A stretch of 64,000 nucleotides of DNA from Clostridia bacterium (GTDB taxonomy: Bacteria; Bacillota; Clostridia; Acetivibrionales; DSM-2933). The notes beneath the pieces are model-generated. The model was not told where the DNA came from. It did no database searches and saw only the letters and a list, made by a program, of their open reading frames with translations. This document shows, piece after piece, positions 24,197 to 32,466 of the stretch. Both the position numbers and the translations under genes were made by a program. Where the stretch lies: assembly GCA_026418275.1 (NCBI GenBank), contig JAOABQ010000099.1, positions 124,001 to 188,000 of the forward strand, read 5' to 3'. Within the stretch, counting starts at the first letter, position 1. Every line of letters starts with the position of its first letter.

Positions 24197-25494
24197 AGTT
24201 GATTCCCCCTTTCCAAACTTCTATCTCTTGCAAGCTGCCGTTTTTCTTCCGTCCAGCTTTCGCTTTTTGATTTGTATTGCCAGTTCTTTTCAGCCACTTT
24301 ACCATTGTGAAATATAAACTCCAGGCTGTTGTTTTCTTTTATGTAAATTTGTCTTATATGCTTATTAAAAATTTCTTCATCAAACTCTTCAAACTCCAGT
24401 AGGTCATTGATTTCATCAATCAAAATGCTCTCAGGGATTTGTTTCGCACTACAACAGCTCCTTCCAAACACTAAATATGTGGAGCAGTTCCAGAAAACCT
24501 TATCATTTCTGGTTTTCCGTTTATAGTTCTTCCCACAGATACCGCATGCAATTTTTGATGTAAAGGGATATCTGCCAACCTCACTTTTCCTGGCATTCTG
24601 CATTCTGTTTTCAGCCATGATTTCCTGTGCCTTCAAAAAAATATCCGCCTCAACAATTGGCGGATGCGTGTTTTCTGCATAATATTTGGGGAGTACCCCG
24701 TTGTTTTTTACCAATGACTTTGTCAGATGATCCTCTACATATTTTTTCTGAAGCAGGGCATTGCCTGCATATTTTTCATTTTTTATAATGTCAGCGACTC
24801 TTTCAGCCTTCCAAGTACCGCCTCTTAACTTTATAACATTCATTTCCCGAAGCTTCCGTGCAATCAGATTACATCCCATGCCACTTATGTAATCATCAAA
24901 AATCATTTGTACAATATCTGCTTCCTCAGGGTTGATTTCCACCTCACCCTTCACAATGCGATATCCATACATAAATCGAAGATTTACAAGCTCTCCGTCT
25001 GCAAAACGCTTTCTAATCCGCCATTTGCAGTTTTCACTGACCGAGCGGCTTTCCTCCTGTGCAAAAGAAGCGAGTATAGTAAGCATCAACTCTCCATCCC
25101 CGCTCATTGAGTGTATGTTTTCTTTTTCAAAAAAGACATCAACATTGAGATTCTTCAGTTCTCGCACCGCTTCCAGCATAGTTACGGTGTTCCTTGCAAA
25201 TCGACTGATTGACTTTGTAATTACCATATCAATTTTCCCATCTCTGCAGTCGGTTAGTAGTCTTTGAAATTCTTCTCTGCCGTCCTTAGTTCCGGTAACT
25301 GCCTCATCGGCATAAACACCTGTATACTCCCAACCTTTATGCTTTTGTATAAACGAACTGTAATAGCTAATTTGCGCCGAAAGTGAATGAAGCATTGCAT
25401 CCTTGCCGCTTGATACCCTTGCATATGCTGCAACCCTTTTCCTTGAAGGCAGTTTAGTCAGCAAAGGCTCTATTTTTCTTATGTTTCTGGTCAT
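24175..25494 (-). CDS. Large serine recombinase (integrase), first of pair
   Basis: A 439-residue serine recombinase, shorter than its neighbour. The nucleophile lies in RVAAYARVSSGKDAML (Ser28). The zinc ribbon CGICGKNYKRKT with FWNCSTYLVFGRSCC is present, but the long C-terminal coiled coil of the second protein is replaced by a shorter tail. The two share motifs such as GKIDMVITKSISRFARNT / GKIDLIITKSVSRFARNT and are clearly paralogous. Paired overlapping serine recombinases in Firmicutes elements may act together; which does what is unknown. Confidence 0.95.
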   Translation of the reverse strand: MTRNIRKIEPLLTKLPSRKRVAAYARVSSGKDAMLHSLSAQISYYSSFIQKHKGWEYTGVYADEAVTGTKDGREEFQRLLTDCRDGKIDMVITKSISRFARNTVTMLEAVRELKNLNVDVFFEKENIHSMSGDGELMLTILASFAQEESRSVSENCKWRIRKRFADGELVNLRFMYGYRIVKGEVEINPEEADIVQMIFDDYISGMGCNLIARKLREMNVIKLRGGTWKAERVADIIKNEKYAGNALLQKKYVEDHLTKSLVKNNGVLPKYYAENTHPPIVEADIFLKAQEIMAENRMQNARKSEVGRYPFTSKIACGICGKNYKRKTRNDKVFWNCSTYLVFGRSCCSAKQIPESILIDEINDLLEFEEFDEEIFNKHIRQIYIKENNSLEFIFHNGKVAEKNWQYKSKSESWTEEKRQLARDRSLERGNQLCEQQEQ

Positions 25495-25558
25495 AAAACC
25501 ACCCCTTCCAGCTACGATGTTACCGTAGATATTGATACAATATCAAGTCATTTCTGTC

Positions 25559-25714
25559 CTATAAGCCACCAAAAACAGGCTTGTATCTAATAATGAGCAT
25601 ATTGTCGATCCTTTTAAATTCCTGCTCGGTTATAATTCTTTTTGCAAGCATGGACTTGGCAATAGCAATCGAAACCCTGTAATTCTTCTCACGTTCAAAT
25701 TGCTCTTTTGTCAT
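25559..25714 (-). CDS. SHOCT-like 51-residue protein
   Basis: A short ORF starting at ATG 25714, inside the end of the zinc-ribbon HTH gene (20-bp overlap). It reads as a charged helix (MTKEQFEREKNYRVSIAIAK) followed by MLAKRIITEQEFKRIDNML, which matches the SHOCT-type pattern of a short helical hairpin with a conserved I-T-E-x-E/Q-F motif. Such proteins often accompany serine recombinases in Clostridia elements. It may be a recombination accessory factor, but that is inference. Confidence 0.75.
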   Translation of the reverse strand: MTKEQFEREKNYRVSIAIAKSMLAKRIITEQEFKRIDNMLIIRYKPVFGGL

Positions 25715-26147
25715 TTTCACCACCACCCTTTTCAAATCTCTTCTTTATATAACAGGCATGACTACAGAACCTTCGGTTCCGGTTGCCGTAGCTTTCAAAT
25801 TCAATCCCGCACATACTACAATTCAGGGCATACCAGGCCTTTCTGTCTATTTGGCCGTCATTGGCCTTCCACCAAATACGGCGGCATTTTTCAGAACAGA
25901 ATTTTTTAGGTTGACCTTTGTCAGCATGAATCAATGGTTTCCCACAATGTTTGCAATCTGAAAGTGATTCCTTTGTTTCAACAGTTTTTATAGCAACAGA
26001 TGTTTCAACTTTTTCAGGCTTGTTAATATTTCTTCTGCAAAAGGACTTCACGGTGTTTTCGGAAACTCTAAGAGTCTGTGCAATCTGTAGATAGCTCTGT
26101 CCATTACTCCTGAGTTCAAATATCTTCTGTTTTTGTTCTATATTCAT
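25695..26147 (-). CDS. HTH protein with two zinc-ribbon-like Cys clusters
   Basis: A predicted 150-residue protein. The ATG at 26147 has GGAGGT upstream. The N-terminus is a sigma-region-4-like helix-turn-helix (GQSYLQIAQTLRVSENTVKSFCRR). Two Cys clusters follow: CKHCGKPLIH with FCSEKCRRIWW, and CSMCGIEFES with FCSHACYIKKRF. It precedes the recombinase genes and probably regulates them or aids recombination. Similar proteins are common beside serine recombinases in clostridial elements. Confidence 0.82.
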   Translation of the reverse strand: MNIEQKQKIFELRSNGQSYLQIAQTLRVSENTVKSFCRRNINKPEKVETSVAIKTVETKESLSDCKHCGKPLIHADKGQPKKFCSEKCRRIWWKANDGQIDRKAWYALNCSMCGIEFESYGNRNRRFCSHACYIKKRFEKGGGENDKRAI

Positions 26148-26213
26148 CTGGTTTACCTCCATGAAAAAGGAGCGACCCATAAGAGCCGCCCCAGTATTTC
26201 AGATACTTTGATG

Positions 26214-26414
26214 TTAAAAACTGTCCTTGCTCGTTGGATTGTTGAACACACCAAAAGCAATAGCCACAGCAAAAATCAGAGCAGTTAATTCTTTGAAACT
26301 GTCCTCCGATAAGCCAATTCCCTCAAGCAGTCCATAGGTTTTTAAAACAAAAAGCACCAGTGCCGCCACTGATGCCCAAGCTGCCTTGCTTCTCCATCTT
26401 GATTGTATATTCAC
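26214..26414 (-). CDS. Phage holin
   Basis: A 66-residue protein with two hydrophobic segments (WASVAALVLFVLKTYGL and LTALIFAVAIAFGVF) and a short charged C-terminus FNNPTSKDSF, a pattern shared by small Firmicutes phage holins of the PF04531 type. Its start is adjacent to the amidase stop, so lysis genes are clustered. It should form membrane pores for endolysin release. Confidence 0.88.
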   Translation of the reverse strand: MNIQSRWRSKAAWASVAALVLFVLKTYGLLEGIGLSEDSFKELTALIFAVAIAFGVFNNPTSKDSF

Positions 26415-26415
26415 C

Positions 26416-27102
26416 TTAGTTTCCTCCCTTCAAAATTAATGCCGCCCTCTTGATCAGAGTAGCGGCAAACTCACCTCTTACGATTCTCCCTGGTAATGCA
26501 TTTCCAATCCAGTAGTCTGAATCTGATATAATTCCTTTTTCATTTAGCACCTTGACCGCCTGTTCAAGTTCATATGTTTCAGAAACAAACTCAATGCCGA
26601 AATACTTGAGTACACCCTTTGCAAGGGCAACACCGATTTTCTCAATATTGGCTATGATCCACTTTGCATCATCTTCATTGTCATGAAACGCAATCTCCAC
26701 AAGAACTGCAGGGGCAGAAGTTTTCCTCAGTTCATATAACTCTGGCCAGAACTTTACACCTCTGTCTGTTGTAGGTGTTATCGGTTCAAGTTCAGAGTAA
26801 ATTGCTTTTGCCGCCTTTTCACCCTCACCGCCTGGAGCGTAGGCAAATATTTCTCCTCCACGCCCGCCGCCGGCATTACTATGGATGGCAAAGTGAAGGT
26901 TCGGCTTTTTGCTGTTGCTGTCCTGCGCCACCTTCTGCAGAGTCCATTCCGGCTTGTTTCTGTAGGTTGTAACACCATGCCTTTTTAGCGTTTTTTCTAC
27001 TACATCAGCGACTTGGTTCATTCTTACTTCCTCTGTTCCGTATCCTGCCACACCCTCGTTATGCTCCTGCATTGAGGGACTTAAATAAACACTCTTTCCC
27101 AT
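26416..27102 (-). CDS. N-acetylmuramoyl-L-alanine amidase (endolysin)
   Basis: A predicted 228-residue endolysin. Start ATG at 27102 follows GTGAGG. Residues 5-165 form an Amidase_3 domain: the N-terminal zinc site region SPSMQEHNEG, then HFAIHSNAGGGRGGEIFAY and VLVEIAFHDNEDDAKWI with the catalytic Glu. The C-terminal 60 residues (LNEKGIISDSDYWIGNALPG...) resemble an SLH-like or wall-anchoring repeat. It cleaves the amide between muramic acid and the peptide stem at lysis. Confidence 0.92.
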   Translation of the reverse strand: MGKSVYLSPSMQEHNEGVAGYGTEEVRMNQVADVVEKTLKRHGVTTYRNKPEWTLQKVAQDSNSKKPNLHFAIHSNAGGGRGGEIFAYAPGGEGEKAAKAIYSELEPITPTTDRGVKFWPELYELRKTSAPAVLVEIAFHDNEDDAKWIIANIEKIGVALAKGVLKYFGIEFVSETYELEQAVKVLNEKGIISDSDYWIGNALPGRIVRGEFAATLIKRAALILKGGN

Positions 27103-27113
27103 AGTTAAAAACC

Positions 27114-27386
27114 TCACTTTCCAAGAATTTTAATTGCTCCGACAATTGCACCAAGTATAGTAATACAAAGTCCCAACAGTTTTATGAGTTCAATCATAAT
27201 CGGCTGCCATACCTTTGAAGATTCACTACCATTCCCATTGCTTTGTGGTGGCGGTCTGTAATCCTTCAGAGAAGTTTTGATTTCCTGAATATCCTCTCTG
27301 ATATCCCTTACATAAACACGCATCTCAGCCTGTCCTGTTTCAAGGTTTCGGATGCGTTCATCTTGAATACATTTGTGTTGTTCCAT
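27114..27386 (-). CDS. XhlA-like membrane-associated protein
   Basis: A 90-residue protein with an N-terminal coiled coil (RIRNLETGQAEMRVYVRDIR), a Pro/Gly/Asn linker and one C-terminal membrane helix (IKLLGLCITILGAIVGAI). This is the layout of the XhlA hemolysin family that accompanies holin and endolysin in Bacillus PBSX-type lysis cassettes. Its stop overlaps the non-translated lead of the amidase gene by a few bases. Confidence 0.82.
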   Translation of the reverse strand: MEQHKCIQDERIRNLETGQAEMRVYVRDIREDIQEIKTSLKDYRPPPQSNGNGSESSKVWQPIMIELIKLLGLCITILGAIVGAIKILGK

Positions 27387-27390
27387 TCCA

Positions 27391-27678
27391 TCACCTCCGC
27401 TTCAATCTTAATCCAATAATAAAACCATTGTTAAATCCGTTATTATAAGCACTTGTTGTGTCACCACTACCCGAGCCAACTTGTGGCATCATGGGTGCAA
27501 ACTGGCTACCGAAAGTCCAATCCTCTGATATGCCGTCAACATACTGTTTCAGCCAGTCCCTGTAGGAGAAATTATTCTCGTCCCATTGCACCGCAGAAGC
27601 GTTCTCTAAAATCCAAAGCGGTACTTCAATGGGTCCTGCTTCAAGAGCGGTCTTGCTTTGAGTCACATCATATGCCAT
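27391..27678 (-). CDS. Phage protein of unknown function
   Basis: A 95-residue soluble acidic protein without a recognised domain. It contains ALEAGPIEVPLWILENASAV and ends in GFNNGFIIGLRLKRR. It sits between the tail-fibre-like genes and the lysis genes, 13 bp after the preceding stop. The aromatic WDENNFSYRDWLKQYV segment suggests a small structural or chaperone protein. Function is unknown. Confidence 0.65.
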   Translation of the reverse strand: MAYDVTQSKTALEAGPIEVPLWILENASAVQWDENNFSYRDWLKQYVDGISEDWTFGSQFAPMMPQVGSGSGDTTSAYNNGFNNGFIIGLRLKRR

Positions 27679-27691
27679 GGCAAACCACCCC

Positions 27692-28864
27692 TTATGCTTT
27701 TAATAAAACACGCTGACCGACATTGGCGCCACCACCCGGAAGCTGAATTTGATTGTCAAAAGTACCAAGACCGTAATAACTGTCCCCGTTAATGGTGTAG
27801 TTCTGGTTGCTGATGGTGAAGGACTGGGGAACAATCACAAGGTTTGTGGTATATCCCCTCATTCCAAGGTCGGCTACCCCTGCCCATACTCTCGCCAGCG
27901 GAATCTTCTGATTATAATAGTTCTTTGTAAAGTTAGTACCTTCCGGGATAAGGGTATCGCAGGTTATTTCGCATATTTGCCCCAAAGCCTCTGTGTTGAA
28001 TTGCCTTGTGAATCTTGTTTTGGTAGCATCATTTTGACCAAACATAACCCATGCATTCGTATCAGTGACTTCAACAGGGGAGTCCAGCTTTATAACTCCG
28101 TAATACCATATGTTTCCGGAAGTATCTGACGGATTTGCATCCTTCGAAATAATCTTATAGCCATTCTCTTTATCAGCAATCAGCAAGGTTAAAGTTTCAT
28201 CATGATTCAAATAAGCATTCGTGATTGTATCCGGCTGATACCTTGTAATTTCACCGTATACTACCTGACCGCTTGCTGAATTGTTCCTAATACCAATAAT
28301 CACCGCTCCGTACTTTGTGGTAGAGCCATCATAAACCGTGCATATAACCCAGTCAGATTGGCTTCCTGCATGGGTGAAGGTTATCGCTCCGGTGACGTAA
28401 CGGTAGTTGTTGGCATCAGCATAAGCGGCTTTCAGCCAGTCAGGCACCCATGTTTCCCTGATGGAATAGGTAGTGGAGGAAGTGGGGGTAGCACTGAAAT
28501 TTGTATCTACTGTCGCAATTTTTGTGCTTCCGTTATAAGCAATAATATTTCTTACATCCCCTGAACCGGGACCTCCTGTTAAAGTAATCTGCAGTCCCAC
28601 ATAGAAATCATTCGTAGATGATGCACCTGTTGCAAGCTTGATTGTATTAGCCGAGCCTCCGGTTTGTGCAGTACCGTTTACTGCATTCCATGCTTTGTTT
28701 GCCAAATCCACATTGGGTGTTTGAGTGTTCTTGGTCATGGTCTCTCCACCCGGCATATTGGTATAAAGCCAGTCCAGAAAATCCTTTCCAAACTCAAGAA
28801 TCTTGCCTGTGATTGATATTCCAACATCGATATTTACGGTATGGATATATTTTGTAATGGCCAT
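27692..28864 (-). CDS. Putative tail fibre / baseplate protein
   Basis: A 390-residue protein rich in Thr, Asn, Gly and Ser with many predicted beta strands and no catalytic motif. It contains LQITLTGGPGSGDVRNIIAYNG and ends in QLPGGGANVGQRVLLKA. Location after the fibre-like 369-residue gene and before lysis genes, and the composition, indicate a distal tail structural component. No family is recognised. Confidence 0.6.
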   Translation of the reverse strand: MAITKYIHTVNIDVGISITGKILEFGKDFLDWLYTNMPGGETMTKNTQTPNVDLANKAWNAVNGTAQTGGSANTIKLATGASSTNDFYVGLQITLTGGPGSGDVRNIIAYNGSTKIATVDTNFSATPTSSTTYSIRETWVPDWLKAAYADANNYRYVTGAITFTHAGSQSDWVICTVYDGSTTKYGAVIIGIRNNSASGQVVYGEITRYQPDTITNAYLNHDETLTLLIADKENGYKIISKDANPSDTSGNIWYYGVIKLDSPVEVTDTNAWVMFGQNDATKTRFTRQFNTEALGQICEITCDTLIPEGTNFTKNYYNQKIPLARVWAGVADLGMRGYTTNLVIVPQSFTISNQNYTINGDSYYGLGTFDNQIQLPGGGANVGQRVLLKA

Positions 28865-28877
28865 ATTTAAAGCCTCC

Positions 28878-29987
28878 TTATGGTTTTGTTCCCGGATGGT
28901 AGGTTACACTGGTCACTTCATCCGGCTCGGGTGTGGTGTTTGAAAGGCTTGTTATCCTGCCAAGCTCATCCTTCACCCATGTATAATTTGCTATTGAAGC
29001 ATCCGCAAAAGTGATTATTACTCCATCAATGTAAAAGTCAATTTCAGATGCATAAAGCAATAATTCAGAGTTTTTTGCAAAATATACTGCTGGGTGACCT
29101 TCAAGTTTATTTGAATCCAAAGCCGTATCTGCTGTCAAAGCAAGGTCCGCTGTATCAGAATGTCCTGCGTTATCCGCCACTAAAGCATGTTCCGCACTCT
29201 CAACCACACCATCCTCATCAGGGTCATAAACTGATTTTGTCATATCTCCTGAGCCTGCTCCACCGCCCTGATCTATGTTCTCAAACACAATAACCGATGT
29301 GCCGATTGTTATCTGTCCTGTGGTTGTAAGGTGGAATAACTTCTTCTTATTGACGATACCTTCCGATATATAAACAAAAACCCCAACTGTAAAGTCGGAG
29401 TTCTCGTTAAAGTCTGGCGCCCTTGTCCATAGACCTGTTGCCACAATATACACACCATTTTCCTTCTGATCTGTTTGGTTTTTAACTAAAACTCTGTCCC
29501 CGGATGAAAGGCTCACTCCGTCAATTATCTGTGTGTCTGCGAGAGTGATTGTTGCCAAAGTGGCACATCGGCAGGCAAGGTGAAGATGCTCTGTTGTCTT
29601 GGTTATGTGAGTATTTGCCTCCTCAAGGGTTGTTGCAGGAGCGGTTCTCCAGTTTTCCTTGCCAGTTACTGCCTTTATCATGGCTGCGATCCATCCAAGT
29701 AGAGAGGTCAGCATTCCTGAATTCCCGGTTGGCGTGGACGAATCGTCTATTATCCTTTCTCCAACCATGCTGTCCGACACGGCCACTGGGTCAGAACCGC
29801 CATCTTCATGCTCCTCATGATGAAGCTGTGGATGGTGGGCATCGGGATTGGAGGAATGGGTTACAAGGTCGGTGTAATCCCCATCATCTTCTTCCTCAGA
29901 AAGCACAGGTTGTGCCACTGTGCTTTTCTGATCCCTTCCACCTAAAATCTTATATATTTCTCCTGCCGCGCTTCTGTGTCCCGGCAT
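28878..29987 (-). CDS. Tail fibre-like protein with heptad-like repeats
   Basis: A predicted 369-residue protein from ATG 29987, which has GGAGG at good distance. The N-terminus carries a His/Asp-rich stretch (SNPDAHHPQLHHEEHED) of unknown role, perhaps metal-binding. The middle region VLVKNQTDQKENGVYIVATG matches a module common in phage fibre proteins. Towards the C-terminus short repeats ADNAGHSDTADLALTADTA and LDSNKLEGHPAVYFA are typical of trimeric fibre stalks. It probably binds or positions the host-recognition tip. Confidence 0.75.
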   Translation of the reverse strand: MPGHRSAAGEIYKILGGRDQKSTVAQPVLSEEEDDGDYTDLVTHSSNPDAHHPQLHHEEHEDGGSDPVAVSDSMVGERIIDDSSTPTGNSGMLTSLLGWIAAMIKAVTGKENWRTAPATTLEEANTHITKTTEHLHLACRCATLATITLADTQIIDGVSLSSGDRVLVKNQTDQKENGVYIVATGLWTRAPDFNENSDFTVGVFVYISEGIVNKKKLFHLTTTGQITIGTSVIVFENIDQGGGAGSGDMTKSVYDPDEDGVVESAEHALVADNAGHSDTADLALTADTALDSNKLEGHPAVYFAKNSELLLYASEIDFYIDGVIITFADASIANYTWVKDELGRITSLSNTTPEPDEVTSVTYHPGTKP

Positions 29988-30000
29988 TTTGTTCACCTCC

Positions 30001-32463
30001 TCACTCTGTTGTCAATGGTGTATAGCCTACATGGAAAGCCTTGATTGCCATGATGAAGCCATCGGGCGACAACTCAAAGCTGATGCTCAACACCTTGTAA
30101 ACCTCTGAAACAGTGGTGCTTGACTCCACAATCATGATGTTGTCACCAACCTGAAGCCACGGGTTGCCCACTGCATCAAACTCGGCACTGGTGTATCTTC
30201 TAAGCATGTCCTGTTTCAGCCTTGCAGCGCATTCGGTGCATTCCTCCTGTGTTTCAAGACTCTGATTGTCTGCAAACAACACCTTGTCCTTTGGCACCCT
30301 GCTTGTGTCCCACAAGGTTGAGGGTGTTGATGTAGAACCCTGTTTCTTTTTGCCTGCCACTCGGATACTTCCGTAGATATTTCTTCTGCTTGAGCCAAAT
30401 TTCAAACTGAAAATGTCCTCGCCCTCACGGAAGCACCAGCCCGCATAGACATAGCTGACCTTGACTATGCTGTTATTTGTGATGGCGCCACTGGAAATCC
30501 TTCTGATTTTGCCGTTTTCAAGGTCTATGGAATAGTCTGTGTCCCTTTTGTAGGTTATACTTCCGCTCTCGTTTTTCACAACATCTGAGCTGGACACCAG
30601 ATGGTTATGCTCAAGATTTGCATAGCTTGTACCTGAAAGATAAACCTCCTCATTTGTGATTGAAGGCTCTCTATCAGTAGGAAAGTAGAACCTTGCCTTG
30701 CCGTCCTCATCCATAAAGAACTCAAAACCCGAAACAGTACATAGTTCATTAATCGCATCCATATAAGTGGTCTTTTCAAACTTGGGTGCAAGCTTTATAT
30801 TTGTTTTCTCGATGATGACATCTCCCGATGCAAAACCCGCCCTTATACAAAGGTCTTTCACGATATCTGAAATATCCGGTTTTGAAGTTCCTCCAGGAGT
30901 AATCCAGTACTTTTTCACGCCAGCTGGAAGTGGATATTTGATGTAATATTTTGTTTTTCCACCTTCCACAAGTGCGATATTTTTATCAATCAATCTGCAA
31001 GCCATATCCCTGCAATCTGCACTAATGGAGTAATCCCTCGGCTGTGCAGACATCTCCATATCGTCAATCTCACCGGTGAACACTGTTGCAACATTATCTC
31101 CATATCCCATTTTTGCTACAACCTTTCGGCTCGGGATAATCACACAATGCCACTCATTGATTTCCTGTTCAAACTCATTACCACTCCTGTAAGGATTGAA
31201 ATATCCTACATCTGTGGGGTCGGCAGGATTGACATTTGGAAGTGAGAAGATCATTCTCTGACTATCCGCCGCTTCCTCCCTCTGAATAGATATCCTGTCC
31301 ACTTGTAGCTTTGCGGCCCCCTCTGAAAGTTCAAACTCCAGTAGCCTCGGTGTTGCTCCTACCGAAGCCTGTCCGATACCATAGAGTTTTCCTGTAGCAG
31401 AAAATACAAAAAGGTGCTTAACCGCAATACTATATTGCTGTGCAATGTTTAGCTCCACAAGCCTTGAACCATTGTAATAAGTAAGGACTACCCCGTTTCC
31501 GCCAATTTGCGGAGAAATATAAATGGTTCCATTTCTTGCAGCGGTATCCCAAACTAATGGAGTATAGCTGCTTTGTGTGACCGACACTTTATCAAAGAAA
31601 CCGTACTCGTTCATTCTATAAATATCTCCGGTATCACCATCAATTACATGAAGCATTTCATCAATCCATGCGAAAGTTGAATCACCACCCCTGTTATCCC
31701 AGAAAACCTCATAACCCCAATCTACCCATTCCCAACCCGAGCCTCCATTGGTGTCAAATTTGAGTATGTTCACAAGGGAGCCTGCATCCTGTGGATCTTC
31801 TCTTCCGAATGCATAAAGGCAGCCATCGGCCTCGTTGTACCAAAGTCTGCCGGGGTAAGTTTGATTTCCTGTGGTATCACATACCTTTGTCCAAGCCCCT
31901 CCCAAACTGCTATAAAGACAACCGCCCCATTCCGCTCCAAAATGATAAATGTTCGATAATGCCCAAAAGGCTCCGTTTCCATAAACCATTTCTACTAATG
32001 GCAATGCACCTGCACCACCGCTACCATCAGGATAGGTTGGAGTCTCACAGATTTCAACCCAGCTATTTCCGCTCATTTTATAGAACTTATTATCATGGCT
32101 GCTAAGACCGTTACTCCGAAGCATATAAATATCAGTGCCGTCACTAGCAATCCATAAGTCATCAGTCACAAGTGCCGGATCGGCACCCACAATCTGCGTC
32201 AGAGACACACCACCATTCCATTCCCAGAGTCCTCCGTTTTTAGGAAAGGTATCATTGTTGGTTGCGGCTATATAAAGCCTTCCATTATGCTCAATGATAT
32301 CCCTAAACCAACGGTAGTCAGAGCTGCCTTCACCCACAGAATCCACACTCTGCACGACAGACATCTTTATTTCAGGGAACTCAATCCAGCCTGTAGGGGA
32401 ATCATCTCCAAGCATGGAGCGTGATTTCAAAAGCTGTCTTGCATTTTCAGGAATTATTCTCAC
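30001..32463 (-). CDS. Tail tip hub protein with beta-propeller-like insert
   Basis: An 820-residue protein. A short N-terminal piece (MRIIPENARQLLKSR) is followed by about 330 residues of repeated beta units such as LWEWNGG, LYSSLGGAW, IYISPQIGGNG and LYGIGQASVG, consistent with a beta-propeller. The C-terminal 450 residues look like a tail hub / gp44-type protein: YSISADCRDMACRLIDKN, ISDIVKDLCIRAGF, YMDAINELCTVSGFEFFMDEDGKA. The hub should sit at the tail tip; the propeller may bind a host surface glycan. The combination is notable. Confidence 0.75.
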   Translation of the reverse strand: MRIIPENARQLLKSRSMLGDDSPTGWIEFPEIKMSVVQSVDSVGEGSSDYRWFRDIIEHNGRLYIAATNNDTFPKNGGLWEWNGGVSLTQIVGADPALVTDDLWIASDGTDIYMLRSNGLSSHDNKFYKMSGNSWVEICETPTYPDGSGGAGALPLVEMVYGNGAFWALSNIYHFGAEWGGCLYSSLGGAWTKVCDTTGNQTYPGRLWYNEADGCLYAFGREDPQDAGSLVNILKFDTNGGSGWEWVDWGYEVFWDNRGGDSTFAWIDEMLHVIDGDTGDIYRMNEYGFFDKVSVTQSSYTPLVWDTAARNGTIYISPQIGGNGVVLTYYNGSRLVELNIAQQYSIAVKHLFVFSATGKLYGIGQASVGATPRLLEFELSEGAAKLQVDRISIQREEAADSQRMIFSLPNVNPADPTDVGYFNPYRSGNEFEQEINEWHCVIIPSRKVVAKMGYGDNVATVFTGEIDDMEMSAQPRDYSISADCRDMACRLIDKNIALVEGGKTKYYIKYPLPAGVKKYWITPGGTSKPDISDIVKDLCIRAGFASGDVIIEKTNIKLAPKFEKTTYMDAINELCTVSGFEFFMDEDGKARFYFPTDREPSITNEEVYLSGTSYANLEHNHLVSSSDVVKNESGSITYKRDTDYSIDLENGKIRRISSGAITNNSIVKVSYVYAGWCFREGEDIFSLKFGSSRRNIYGSIRVAGKKKQGSTSTPSTLWDTSRVPKDKVLFADNQSLETQEECTECAARLKQDMLRRYTSAEFDAVGNPWLQVGDNIMIVESSTTVSEVYKVLSISFELSPDGFIMAIKAFHVGYTPLTTE

Positions 32464-32466
32464 GCT

